DNA of 64,000 bases, from positions 6,964,058-7,028,057 of the forward strand of contig CM053247.1 of NCBI GenBank assembly GCA_028583405.1, given 5' to 3'. The notes below the pieces were generated by a model. It did no database searches, was not told the DNA's origin, and was given only the letters and a program-made list of their open reading frames with translations. This stretch comes from Pogonophryne albipinna. Lineage: Eukaryota; Chordata; Actinopteri; Perciformes; Artedidraconidae. Positions 34,801-44,654 of the stretch are shown piece after piece; position 1 is the first letter of the stretch; every line of letters begins with the position of its first letter. The translations under genes were made by a program, and so were the position numbers.

Positions 34801-37800
34801 ATGATTTAAATAAAATGAGGGCTCATTGCTTAAACATTTGTAGTGAGTGTGGGTCCTTTAACACTCTGAAAATAGTCCAGTTAAATTTAAGGTGGATATG
34901 AGTGTTTATGAATACAGAGTTCAGAGTGTGGCGTTTGGGTGCAGGTTAGAGTGTAGGGTTTTGGGGGGATTGGAGGAGAACCTGGAAGTGGCAGAGAAAA
35001 ACTTACCTGGAGGTCCAGGCAGGCCAGGGAGGATCCCAGAGCATCACATGCAGGTCAAAAGATGAAGAATTGTATTCATCCCACCAGCTCCCGGGGTCAT
35101 GTGTTTTCAAAAGTCCACCTGGTTGACCAAAAAAGTCCCCAAAAATGCAGCTAGGTTAATAAACTGGATCAGACTGCCACTTCTTTCCTCTTTCAGCATT
35201 TTTTCACAGCCCTCTCGTCTCCTTTGTGCAACTTCCAGCAGTCATCTCCTTTCCTCTTCAGCTCACAGGTGTGGCTTATTTGTCAAAATAGCTTCCTCCA
35301 GCTCTCAGGTGTGGATTGTTTAGCCCCTCCCCTTTATGATCAGGGAAGGAATCTTTTTTTATTTTGCCCGTTCCTGCTACCAGCGTAGCGTAGTAGAGGA
35401 GTAGGGTTTGAAATATTACCCGCACAGCTATTTTTACCAAATGTTCATAACAGACTTTGCTTGTTTCCCATTCATAATCAAGGTGTTGCCATGGCGATCA
35501 GCACCACAGCTTTCGGGGTTTACTTCTACCTGATGTCTAAAAATCACCCCCCGACACTGGGACTCTTGGTGCTGGACATCCAGAGCACAGCGGGCGAGGA
35601 ACCCCATGCTGACCTGGCCTGGCTGGCCCTGGCCAGCATGGCTGTCTTCATCACAGGTGAGACCCTGACTCCCTGACACAACTCTAACCCTGTCATTAAA
35701 GGCCCCGACACGCAGAACAAGTGCCAAAGAGCAAGTTTAGACATGTTGTGCCTGATTAAATTGTCTGGATATTGATAGATATTGCATTACAATATGTTGA
35801 TGATTGTGATTTTCAGGGTTTTAAGAAGTAATCCGATCCTTTACTTTGGCAAAAGTACTAATACCCTTCTGTGAAAATACTCCTCTACAATTTAAAGCCA
35901 TGCATTTAGACTTTACTGAAACTAAAGTATTTAAATAATGATAATAATAATAATTCATTACATTTATTAGAGTGCTCAAAGTGCTTTATATTACATATTA
36001 CACATATCAGATATACAATTAAAGGGATACTATTGTGCTTTTGGGTTTTTTTCCCTTTCCTGTGGTGTGTTACACTGAACAAAAATATAAACGCAACACT
36101 TTTGTTTTTGCTCCCATTTTTTATGAGATAAACTCAAAGATCTAAAACATTTTCTATATACACAAAATAACCATTTCTCTCAAATATTGTTCACAAATCT
36201 GAAAAAATCTGTGATAGTGAGCACTTCTCCTTTGCCGAGATAATCCATCCCACCTCACAGGTGTGGCATATCAAGATGCTGATTAGACAGCATGATTATT
36301 GCACAGGTGTGCCTTAGGCTGGCCACAATAAAAGGCCACTCTAAAATGTTCAGCGGCAAACTCTGGGGAAGAGCCGGGACGCCAATACGGAAGTGCCACA
36401 CACTGCAGTTCATACATGGGCTGCTAGGGACTGGCTGCAGAAAGGAGCAATTTCCATAGACCCCCATGTTAAAATGCCCAACTTTACAGCAGAAAAAAAC
36501 ATGTTTCTACCCATGGATGCAATACATATTATTATCGATATAGTTAGATTCCACCTTCATGATTATGAATCTGTGAGTGAATTGTTTTCTAACGCTTTTA
36601 TTTATATTAAAGTTTTTGCATAAATTAGGGCGTGGTCACTTTGATGGACACGTACATGCCTCACTGTCAGCTAACAGCAACTTGTCCACTCTGCTAGGCT
36701 ACAACCATAGAGGCTACAACGTTAGTTAGTCATAGTACTGTACTTGACCCTTTAGCTTTAGCCGTGTTCGTGGTGATTGTGCCTTTTAGGGAATATTGTT
36801 ACAAATACCAGACAATTAAAATGTCGTGCTGTGCGCTTGAATGTACTAACAGAACTTCCAAGAAGTCTAAAATGATAATATTATACATGTTAACCCCGTT
36901 CGCAGGTGTTTGTGTGCTTGGTAGCTTAGCTTGTTACTTATTAGCCAGCTAAGGACGTAACCCTTTATGCATACATATACATTTTAGTTTATGATTCAGC
37001 CTTGGGTAAGACTTTTATAGTCTATGGCTATGACGCCCATAATGCTAAACGGGAGCAAATGTTAATAGGGGACCCAATTATCCCAGTGGTGGCCGCCGGA
37101 GCTAACGGAGCCGCAGGGGGCTAGCTCCAGCCGGCGTCCCGGAGCTAGCCCACTGCGGCTCCGTTAGGTCCGGGCGGTGGAGTCCGTCTTTTCTCAACGT
37201 GTGAATGACAAGCATTAAGAATAACAAAATATAGCTAATTCTCTTGCAGATTGTCTCATTTGATTATGAATGTAACGTTTATATAGGGGAACTACACTGT
37301 TAGCAGTAACTTGGTATGCATGTATTTCATGTTAGCTTAGCTTCTTAGCCTGAGCTAGCTCGGTTTACTTCCAGTTCGGAGGCAGCAGGTCCCGCCTCGG
37401 CTCCGCCTCTTTGCCCTTATTTGGAGCAGGCGGGATTAGACTCTGACGTCACAGTCGAGCCGTTAGTGGCCGACTCCGCCTACTAAGGGCTTCACGGCAA
37501 CTCTGCAGAATCCTATGGGTGACGTCACGGACACTACATCCATTTATATATACAGTCTATGGTTTTATCACACAGCACAATGCCACAGATGTCGCAAGTT
37601 TTGAGTGAGCGTGCAATTGGCATGCTGACAGCAGGAATGTCCACCAGAGCTGTTGCCCGTGAATTGAATGTTCATTTCTCTACAATAAGCCGTCTCCAAA
37701 GGCGTTTCAGAGAATTTGGCAGTACATCCAACCGGCCTCACAACCGCAGACCACGTGTAACCACACCAGCCCAGGACCTCCACATCCAGCATGTTCACCT

Positions 37801-39561
37801 CCAAGATCGTCTGAGACCAGCCACTCGGACAGCTGCTGCAACAATCGGTTTGCATAACCAAATAATTTCTGCACAAACTGTCAGAAACCGTCTCAGGGAA
37901 GCTCATCTGCATGCTCGTCGTCCTCATCGGGGTCTCGACCTGACTCCGATTCGTCGTCGTAACCGACTTGAGTGGGCAAATGCTCACATTCGATGGCGTC
38001 TGGCACGTTGGAGAGGTGTTCTCTTCACGGATGAATCCCGGTTTTCACTGTTCAGGGCAGATGGCAGACAGCGTGTGTGGTGTCGTGTGGGTGAGCGGTT
38101 TTCTGATGTCCATGTTGTGAATCGAGTGGCCCATGGTGGTGGTGGGGTTATGGTATGGGCAGGCGTATGTTATGGACGACGAACACAGGTGCATTTTATT
38201 GATGGCATTGTGAATGCAAAGAGATACCGTGACGAGATCCTGAGGCCCATTGTTGTGCCATTCATCCACGACCATCACCTCATGTTGCAGCATGATAATG
38301 CACGGCCCCATGTTGCAAGGATCTGTACACAATTCCTGGAGGCTGAAAACATCCCAGTTCTTGCAAGGCCAGCATACTCACCGGACATGTCACCCATTGA
38401 GCATGTTTGGGATGCTCTGGATCGGCGTATACGACAGCGTGTTCCAGTTCCTGCCAATATCCAGCAACTTGGCACAGCCATTGAAGAGGAGTGGACCAAC
38501 ATTCCACAGGCCACATTCAACAACCTGATCAACTCTATGCGAAGGAGATGTGTTGCACTGCGTGAGGCAAATGGTGGTCACACCAGATACTGACTGGTTT
38601 TCGCACCCCCCCAGACCCCCCCAATAAAGCAAAACTGCACGTTTCAGTGGCCTTTTATTGTGGCCAGCCTAAGGCACACCTGTGCAATAATCATGCTGTC
38701 TAATCAGCATCTTGATATGCCACACCTGTGAGGTGGGATGGATTATCTCGGCAAAGGAGAAGTGCTCACTATCACAGATTTTTTCAGATTTGTGAACAAT
38801 ATTTGAGAGAAATGGTTATTTTGTGTAAATAGAAAATGTTTTAGATCTTTGAGTTCATCTCATGAAAAATGGGAGAAAAAACAAAAGTGTTGCATTTATA
38901 TTTTTGTTCAGTGTATATAGGTTTTTGTGCATGTAAACGGTCTGCAAAGGCTAAAATCCCTGTCCCTTTATGAACATTAAAGCATGTAAACATGTCACAG
39001 TAGAGGCACAAAATACAAATGTCCACCTGAACATTTGCAGAATAGGGCCCCTTTAATCCACAGCAATGCATCATATTCCACTAGATCATCATATGTTTAT
39101 AGCGTTCCTGTGAGAACTACACATTTCTTCTCAGAAAAGCCTTCTTTATCTAAATTATGGCCATGCTTTTCCTAACTAATCCAAGAAGCTTTTGAATGAG
39201 CTTGAAAAAAAGGATAATTTTAATAAAGGAACGCTTTGTCCTTCAAATTATCACAGATATTCAAAATCTAACTTCATAAAATCACAAGTTGCATACAATT
39301 GAAATGGACTAGTATGTCCAGTTTGTTTTTAAAGGTCCCATGTCATGGCCATTTCTACTGATCATAATTCCATTGTTGAGGTCTACCAGAATAGATTTAT
39401 ATTGTGCAATGTTCCAAACTCACATTGGTTTCTCATACAGCATCTCTGTATAGTATGTGTATTCACTCTCTGTCCTAAACGGCTTGTTGGAGCTCCTGCC
39501 CCCCCACCCCTGTGAGCCCAGTGTGCTCTGATTGGTCGAGAAGCTGACAGGCTCCTTGCTG

Positions 39562-39655
<94 letters not shown>

Positions 39656-42064
39656 TGTGGGAGCAGACAGGCTTGGCGATACAGCAAGAACAAGCGAAAC
39701 TCATCCTGAGCAGCACAAACACTCACAGCCGAAGTAAAAACAATAAGTGTGGCTTGATATTGAGTAAGAAAAAGGTTTATAACGCTGTGAGAATGGGTCT
39801 GCGGAGAGCATTTCTCCACGATCCCAACGTAGTGGCCCGAAAAACGTTTACCCATTTAAACCGTCGTGGTAGATACCTTGTTTGTTTTAAACATCATAAA
39901 TGCACAAACAACAATGAATACTTACAGGTTGTGTAGCCGAATCTCCCGCTGGTCCAAACAAAGTAGGAACAGCATCGTTCTTCAGTGCCCTACGCTGTAC
40001 ATATCCGACATGAATCCTGAAAGGTTTGGGAAGCTTTGTTTCGTGAAAGGCTGGCAGAGGGTGCGGCCATAGCTCTGGGCGTGGCTACTGGGTATCCCTA
40101 CGTAGCGATACCCAGGAAGTAAATGAGAAATCTCCAACGAGGCGTTTTGGGGAGGTCTTTTCTGTGTTACAGTTTTACTCCCTACAGGGTGTACTTTGAG
40201 GGTTTTTGACTCTGCAGACCGTTTACATGCATACAAACCTTCATAACACACAAGGGGACGGGTAATAACCGGAAAAGCATGACATGGGCCCTTTAAGTCC
40301 TTGGTTGAATCTTTAATTGTTTCCTTCCACCACTGGGAATATTTTAGAACATATGGACTGTGTGCCTCCACAGGTTGCACGACATTAATAATCGTTGTTG
40401 TGTTCAGGTTTCGCTCTCGGTTGGGGTCCCATCCCGTGGCTGATTATGTCGGAGATCTTCCCGTACAAAATTAGGGGGGTGGCCAGCGCAGTGTGCGTCC
40501 TCACCAACTGGAGCATGGCTTTCGTCATTACCAAAACATTCCAAGACATGATGGTAAGTGATCAACAGGACTCTATTTCAAGGGGTATTCAAAATAGATT
40601 TTTGGGACATTTTATGTTTTTAATGGGAAGCCAACTAGAATGGGTAAAGATGTATATATTGTCATGAGCATGTTTTCCGGAGGTAATTTTGTTTATGCTA
40701 TACAGGTAATAGATACACATAAATGACAGGACAGTATGATGAGATGACAGTCCCAGCTGAAACAAACAAAAGTTCAAATGAAATTAAATAAATAACAAAA
40801 GACAAAACAGAAGTGTTTGTGGTGAGAAGCCTGAAATAAGGTCTGTTGGTAACACAAGCTGAAGAGATTTGCACGTTTTGTTCTACGACATAAAATACGT
40901 CAGTAAATACTCCACTTGCGAACTTCCGAAGCTTCTCCGTGTGTCATAAAAAGGAGGTTGCTAACAGGTGAATAAATGGGACTACTAAACGTCATCACGC
41001 CGACCCAAGTCTGCCTTTAGCTTAGCGGTGGTGATGTGCAGCCATGCCAAAAATACATCATCACTGCACCACTCTTATGTGCATATCATAATTATTGTTC
41101 CAAATAATCTCTTCGCTGGTATTGGCCCATTGTTATGGCAATATTTACTTCTGAAAAATGTGCTATTTTTTACAGAACGCATAACTTATTGGATATAGTC
41201 AACGAAACCTCTATGATCCTGATTATTTCATCTTGACAGAAAAACATTATAAACATTTAATCTCTTAATCTATGACACGATTATTCAAGTCATTTATTCG
41301 TTTCACTTTAACCAATGTGAGGAATTTGTTGCTTCTCAGTTTCATATCAACGTAAAATGATCTTCGTTTGGTTTTGAACATTGGTCCTACACAATAAAAA
41401 AAGATGTCAGTCTGGAAAATGCAAAAAATAAAATGAGTTTTAAAGTTAACTGGCACTTTATAGTGTTAATAAAAAAAGGAATTTGTATGTGTTTTGGTTA
41501 GAGCTTCACGATAAAGAAAAATATAAATCATTGCAATTATTTGGACTGATATTGCCGTTGCGTTATGATTCGCAATATCGGTGGAAATTGTCATTTTTGA
41601 AACATTATTCACAATATTGTTGAAAAATAATATGAAATCATCTTTTTCTTTAGACAGGATCTGTACCAAACAAGGATGTTTTATTAAGTCTGTAGAATGC
41701 CTTTTCATACTTTATGAAATGTTCCATTCAGAAATATATTTTCACTTATTTACTTTACCAAATATTATGTTTGCTATGATTTGGATATTGCACTAGTCCA
41801 TATTTCGATACAGTTGTGAATCGTTGGGCAGCCCTTGTTTTGGTATCTACTGTGAAACAATGCAAGTTTCCTCTTTGAACTTTTCCAACATCTGCATCTA
41901 ACTGTGACCTTTTCCAGAGTCTTCTGAGCAGCGCAGGAACCTTCTGGCTCTTCGCCTCCATGTGCACCGCCAACGTCATCTTCACCATCGCCTTCGTCCC
42001 AGAGACAAAGGGCAAGACGCTGGAGCAGATCGAAGCCATCTTCAGAGGGACGTCAGGTCCATGA
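22783..42064 (+). CDS. slc2a8: Facilitated glucose transporter GLUT8 (SLC2A8), complete, 10 exons
   Basis: Coding exons: 22783-22877, 24358-24520, 29674-29880, 31252-31351, 33021-33232, 33354-33503, 34102-34210, 35483-35656, 40408-40553, 41918-42064. All introns are GT-AG and the joined frame is open for 500 aa (human 477). This is a class III sugar transporter of 12 helices that moves hexoses across intracellular membranes. Visible family marks: [11 protein letters not shown] in helix 1, GRKLS (loop 2-3), [53 protein letters not shown] and [12 protein letters not shown]. It resembles GLUT8 more than GLUT6, for example [18 protein letters not shown] and [11 protein letters not shown]. An acidic dileucine signal ESRRLL (residues 6-11) fits endosomal retention. 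The loop between helices 9 and 10 has no N-glycosylation sequon. The chosen ATG is the first in frame. Confidence 0.96.
23396..23760 (-). repeat. Possible LINE remnant in slc2a8 intron 1
   Basis: The text around GGATACTCTCAATGATGCGC and GAAGAAGAGTCTCTTGTTCT resembles 3' parts of teleost non-LTR retroelements. A 115-codon minus-strand ORF here shows no clear domain. The assignment is tentative. Confidence 0.3.
23970..24232 (+). repeat. Segment duplicated between slc2a8 introns 1 and 3 (copy 1)
   Basis: About 260 bp here align collinearly with 29905-30155, sharing CCTAAAGGAATTGGTT, TTTCTTTCCATGCCCTACAG and AGAAAGCTAATGGCTAGTCA. This copy ends about 130 bp before exon 2. It is non-coding, and I cannot tell an intragenic duplication from a dispersed repeat. 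Confidence 0.65.
24705..24890 (-). mobile_element. Truncated MITE (GGTGGGGTAGG family)
   Basis: It reads as the inverted right half of the element at 20901 or 60861 (GAGAAACCAGCTCGAGTGCGC, then GATGGAAGGCTGACAGGCAG). It stops at GGGCCGGCTG, next to the BEL/Pao insertion point. The other half is not found beyond the retroelement. Confidence 0.65.
24896..26014 (+). repeat. 5' LTR, interrupted by a MITE
   Basis: The LTR proper is about 381 bp once the 735-bp MITE and its TAA duplication (25221-25961) are removed. It holds about 130 bp (about 24915-25055) that is absent from the 3' LTR. Shared blocks include GTACATGTCCAAGGAAAATA and GGCCCGGCCTCAGCCTCTCA. Confidence 0.8.
25224..25958. mobile_element. 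PIF/Harbinger-type MITE inside the 5' LTR
   Basis: The ends TGTCGCGTTTCCACTGCA and TGCAGTGGAAACGCGCCA are inverted with one mismatch and are flanked by TAA (25221-25223, 25959-25961). A 3-bp TWA duplication is the Harbinger signature. The length is 735 bp with no transposase. It is absent from the 3' LTR, so it landed after the retroelement. Confidence 0.85.
26795..28475 (+). pseudogene. BEL/Pao gag-protease region, frame-broken
   Basis: A charged coiled segment (26795-27169) is followed by a duplicated gag block and then by cysteine clusters of zinc-knuckle type ([14 protein letters not shown] and [14 protein letters not shown], about 27515-27660). A retroviral-like aspartic protease follows ([12 protein letters not shown], about 27885-27920; DUF1758-like). 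After a stop at 28171 the frame shifts by one and continues with [17 protein letters not shown] and [18 protein letters not shown], then [13 protein letters not shown] and MSREDLKF, the usual linker before reverse transcriptase. The reverse transcriptase itself never follows. Confidence 0.85.
28475..28815 (+). pseudogene. Captured surf6-like coding fragment
   Basis: Directly after the BEL linker MSREDLKF, the same frame gives [19 protein letters not shown], which resembles the start region of SURF6 (LAKKICS.. then lysine-rich). A one-base frame change near 28615 leads to [29 protein letters not shown] and [10 protein letters not shown], matching the conserved SURF6 core (LIFNKVE, KMKWTNLLYKAEG, VVEKMQQRQ). 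Part of the middle between FNKVE and KMKWTN is missing. There are no introns, as expected of an mRNA-derived copy. SURF6 is a nucleolar nucleic-acid-binding protein of ribosome biogenesis. The intact host gene is not in this window. Confidence 0.8.
29097..29345 (+). repeat. 3' LTR, internally deleted
   Basis: This 249-bp copy of the LTR joins GGAGCCATGAAAC directly to GACACAGGGCCG and so lacks about 130 bp found in the 5' copy. It has no MITE. The 3' boundary CTATA is followed by the ATTAT duplication. Confidence 0.8.
29905..30155 (+). repeat. Segment duplicated between slc2a8 introns 1 and 3 (copy 2)
   Basis: It is collinear with 23970-24232 and begins about 25 bp after the exon 3 donor. 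The rest of intron 3 (30156-31251) is AT-rich. It includes a short repeat-like stretch (CAACTTTATTTCTATAGCAC, about 30300) and no gene. Confidence 0.65.
32387..32790 (-). repeat. Dispersed repeat, family A, inverted copies
   Basis: It holds AGCTAAAGGCGGCTAATGTT and CACATATTAACAC, the reverse of the 9690 copy, twice in about 400 bp. That indicates two partial copies in tandem. It lies in slc2a8 intron 4, and the remaining part of that intron (31352-32386, 32791-33020) shows no gene. Confidence 0.5.
34430..34700 (+). pseudogene. Non-LTR retrotransposon reverse transcriptase relic
   Basis: Broken frames give [18 protein letters not shown] text, then GSILGPLLF near 34535-34560 and a WINDQKLNHKA-like stretch, which match the order of RT motifs in L2- or jockey-type LINEs. 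It has many stops and lies in slc2a8 intron 7 (34211-35482). The rest of that intron has no gene, only a purine-rich stretch near 34920-35060. Confidence 0.55.
36351..37560. mobile_element. Insertion inside the Tc1 element, unclassified
   Basis: This is about 1.2 kb between the left arm and the sequence GGTTTTATCACACAGCAC that normally follows it. It contains GACGTCACGGACACTACATC and ends ATATACAGTCTATGG, a terminal motif seen in many fish repeats. I could not define inverted ends or a target duplication, and no coding domain is recognised in it. Confidence 0.55.
37580..38593 (+). CDS. Tc1/mariner transposase, intact (337 aa)
   Basis: The enzyme cuts and pastes its own element at TA sites. 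The N-terminal paired-like helix-turn-helix region (residues about 8-110) includes [20 protein letters not shown]. The DDE domain shows FTDESRFSL (first Asp), [13 protein letters not shown] (second Asp) and [17 protein letters not shown] (Glu). The second Asp and the Glu are separated by 34 residues, which is the DD34E form. No stop or frameshift occurs over the whole length, unlike every other transposase in the window. The natural start is [10 protein letters not shown] at 37580. An in-frame ATG at 37559 is created by the end of the neighbouring insertion. It lies within slc2a8 intron 8 in sense orientation. Confidence 0.92.
   Translation: MPQMSQVLSERAIGMLTAGMSTRAVARELNVHFSTISRLQRRFREFGSTSNRPHNRRPRVTTPAQDLHIQHVHLQDRLRPATRTAAATIGLHNQIISAQTVRNRLREAHLHARRPHRGLDLTPIRRRNRLEWANAHIRWRLARWRGVLFTDESRFSLFRADGRQRVWCRVGERFSDVHVVNRVAHGGGGVMVWAGVCYGRRTQVHFIDGIVNAKRYRDEILRPIVVPFIHDHHLMLQHDNARPHVARICTQFLEAENIPVLARPAYSPDMSPIEHVWDALDRRIRQRVPVPANIQQLGTAIEEEWTNIPQATFNNLINSMRRRCVALREANGGHTRY
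39333..40292. mobile_element. TTAA-flanked MITE with a (CA)n tract, copy 1
   Basis: The ends AGGTCCCATGTCATGGCC and GCATGACATGGGCCCT are inverted and flanked by TTAA (39329-39332, 40293-40296). It contains a long CA repeat (39568-39652). A 5'-truncated second copy is at 48022-49053. It lies in slc2a8 intron 8, upstream of exon 9. Confidence 0.75.
39568..39652 (+). repeat. (CA)n microsatellite
   Basis: About 42 uninterrupted CA units lie within the MITE. It produces long artificial ORFs on both strands and has no coding meaning. It is probably polymorphic. Confidence 0.95.
40847..41065 (+). repeat. Dispersed repeat, family A, copy 4
   Basis: It holds CACGTTTTGTTCTACGACATAAAATACG, GTGTGTCATAAAAAGGAG and GCCTTTAGCTTAGCGGTGGTG, as in the 60172 copy. 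It lies in slc2a8 intron 9 (40554-41917). No gene was seen in the rest of that intron. Confidence 0.55.
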
Positions 42065-42488
42065 AGGCCCTCCTGCAGAAACACACACGACATAAACTGA
42101 AAAGTCCCAGACCTTATATATCTGGGCAGACTAATCCTCAGGACTCTGCGCGGGCATTTAAACTAATTATTTTCAGTCGGTATGATTTAAAGTTAAATTC
42201 ATAAAATAATTTTGTTCAAGGATTTATTGGAAAGTTATTATAACAACTGTATTATGTAATGAATGTCACAATGTGGGCGAACGCGTTACAACGGCCCAAA
42301 AACACTTCCATTAGGAGTAACGTGTTGCAGTTTTAAAAAAGAATGCAAACTCCCCCACAAATGTGACAAAACACATGCAAATTAAGAACCATCTTCAACT
42401 TGACAGCACATGCCCAGCATTTCGAAAGCCTTCACCAACTTGAGGAATCATGTAAAGGGTTTACTAAAAGCACATGCAAAACACTGCA

Positions 42489-42494
42489 AATAAA
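42489..42494 (+). terminator. Candidate poly(A) signal of slc2a8
   Basis: This is the first AATAAA after the slc2a8 stop codon (42062-42064), giving a 3' untranslated region of about 430 bases. Weaker variants occur earlier (ATAAAA near 42200), so the true site is uncertain. Confidence 0.4.
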
Positions 42495-42974
42495 GAAAAA
42501 TGCTGTCTCCATTTTGTTTTGTGCTTCTTGCAGTGATTTGTTTGTGCAGCGATTTTAAGAAACTCTGCGTATGTTACGTCAAGTTGGCGAAGATGTTTCT
42601 TCCTTTGGATGTGTTTTGGCACTTTAGAGTGTTTATATTTACATCGATTTTCAGTGCAGCGCTTTTCTCCTTCCTGTGATTTGGACTGCTGTAGCGTGTT
42701 TGCGCGGATCGGCCACTGTAGAATGGTTTACATATTGCTTTCTAACGGTATTTTTTTTACAAAATTCAACAGATGCAGTGTCTTAATGTATTACATTGTG
42801 TCAATTCTTTTACATAATTTGGTGTTATTACATAATGCGTTGGTTTTATTGAAATAATTCAGATCATGTTTGCAGGGTGTGGTTTATGGTTGAATTGTAT
42901 AGATTTTTAATGAAGTCTGTTTCTAATATTTTGTACATATGAGTGAGGTGAGATTACACTAAACTCATCTCTCA

Positions 42975-43152
42975 GCGTTGACCAATCACAACAGAGCCGG
43001 CCAGCTAACCAATCAGAGCAAACTGGGCTCTGGTTTCAGACAGAGGGTGAAAAGAGGTGCTGCAGCACAGGCAGTATGAGAAAAATAAAGAGCTTTTTGA
43101 ACATTAAATGTCGCAGCACAAAATACAAATATGGACCTGACAGTTGGCATCA
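42975..43152. mobile_element. GGGCCC-family MITE, partial copy
   Basis: GACCAATCACAACAGAGCCGG, CTGGTTTCAGACAGAGGGTG and GCTGCAGCACAGGCAGTATG match the 15405 family without the hAT insert. The ends are incomplete. The surrounding intergenic DNA (43153-44528) has no gene I recognise. Confidence 0.65.
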
Positions 43153-44654
43153 AAGGTCCCATGAAACAAAGAATTTTGCAGAATCTTTATCGTACTGATG
43201 TTTTGGGAGGCGAATTATTTATGTGACTGGAGTCTGACTAATTGTTAATCTAACCGTAGTTTACATCATCAGAGAAATGAAGTGAAACTCGAACAGATTC
43301 TCTGATGCAAAGCTTTTCGAAACATCTATCAACAACACTGCAAACAATGAACTCTGTTTTTTGGTAACTTGTGTAATATTCGGCTCTTATTTTGTTTAAA
43401 TTAAATGTTTTACAATTGTACTCTGAGTTCAGTCTGAACGGGAGCAAATTAAGCTTTTTGTTGTTGGTGTTTCTTATACCATTGCTATTAAAGAATTTCA
43501 ACTTTATTATTATTATTAAAGGACAGCCTGGGATGCAGAAGGCAGAAAGAATACCCTTTTAAAAATGATGGCAGGATGATCTATCCGTACGAAATATGTG
43601 AAATTGCAATTAATTTATAACCGAATATTCAACATTAATTTCAGGTGTTGTGTTGAAGGGGCTGAAACATAAAAGTCAGTTGAGAGAAAAGGGTACAGCT
43701 TTTTAAACCTTTGTATAAAAAAGATTAACAAAAAGCTTCATAATTGGATGTGAAGAAGAGTGGGCTACAGTTGAGCTATAGCCTATCTGTTGTCGTGAGC
43801 AGGACACTTCATAAATCACTCTTTTGAACCTCTGATTTCCGCTTTTTTTTACTTTTACATTCTTGTCAGGTATTGTTTTGGATTTCTGATTAAATGAGCC
43901 ACAGTTGGACAAAGAGGCCTGTGTACACTTTCACACTGTTATAGCTTAACATGGTGATATTTGTGTAGCCTACTGTAATGGACTTTTCTAATTTCATAAT
44001 TGTGAGTAATTAGTTGTGTTGACTGGCTAAAAACGAGCTATCTGAATCACGCATCACTATTACATTACATTTAGCTGACGCTTTCTCCTTTACAATGGTA
44101 AAATAAGTCAACAAAACGTACATTTAACGTAACTTTCCAGGAAAAACGACCGGTGACCGACTTCAAAACTCCCCGTCAACAAGCGCTCCTGGTCCCAGCC
44201 GTGTGCATCACTGTTTAGTGTCCCCTTTTTTGTTTTCCTTATGTCCTGAGCTTCTTGCATCGTTATTATTAAACAACCTTTAACGTATGCAGCGTTTCCC
44301 TGACTTCATTTGAAGAGCAAGACGTCATCGATTTATGCCTTAAAGTTTTATGACGTAATGAGCATTTCATCTTCCCTGCACATCTGAATTCGAAGTACTG
44401 CCAAGGTGGCTTGGTAAGACTTAGTTTGTTCAGAGAGACTGTAGCTTTTGAAAAAACAGCAAGTAAGAAAAGTAAACAAACTTTAACATTTTACATTTTA
44501 TTTAAACATTGGGCTAAAAGTTGAATAAATTCCAACTCCAAGAACAACAGCAACTCGAGGTTGCACACACAAAACAACTAAAGGCAGCTTTATATTTCAA
44601 GGTGAACCCTTTGCTGCTGAAACTCAATTGTTTAATTTAGACACATTTCTCAAA

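Larger units (their letters stand above)
36073..38913 (+). mobile_element. Tc1-like transposon with long, nearly identical inverted arms
   Basis: The arms of about 268 bp (36073-36340 and 38646-38913) begin and end CACTGAACAAAAATATAAA or its complement and differ at only about five positions by eye. TA flanks both sides (36071-36072, 38914-38915). The transposase ORF is intact. An unrelated insertion of about 1.2 kb (about 36351-37560) separates the left arm from the transposase start. Confidence 0.9.
36032..39055. mobile_element. GGGCCC-family MITE split by a Tc1 element
   Basis: The left stub (36024-36072: TTAAAGGGATACTATTGTGC to GTGGTGTGTTA) and the right part (38914-39055: TATAGGTTTTTGTGCATG to AATAGGGCCCCTTTAA) join when the Tc1 at 36073-38913 is removed, restoring GTGTTATATAGG as in the 15405 copy. 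It lies in slc2a8 intron 8. Confidence 0.8.

Noticed and set aside
37559..37579. Upstream ATG of the Tc1 transposase as its natural start
   Set aside because: It is created by the last bases of a neighbouring insertion. The family start is MPQMSQ at 37580.
39475..39936. ORFs containing long VCVC or HTHT runs
   Set aside because: They are translations of a (CA)n microsatellite inside a MITE.
22783..42064. Identification as SLC2A6 (GLUT6)
   Set aside because: Helix 1 ([18 protein letters not shown]), the [11 protein letters not shown] block and the [11 protein letters not shown] segment fit GLUT8 better than GLUT6.
44628..44654. Start of the coiled-coil ORF nine residues upstream
   Set aside because: The codon at 44628 is TTG. 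The first ATG in frame is 44655, with a good context.
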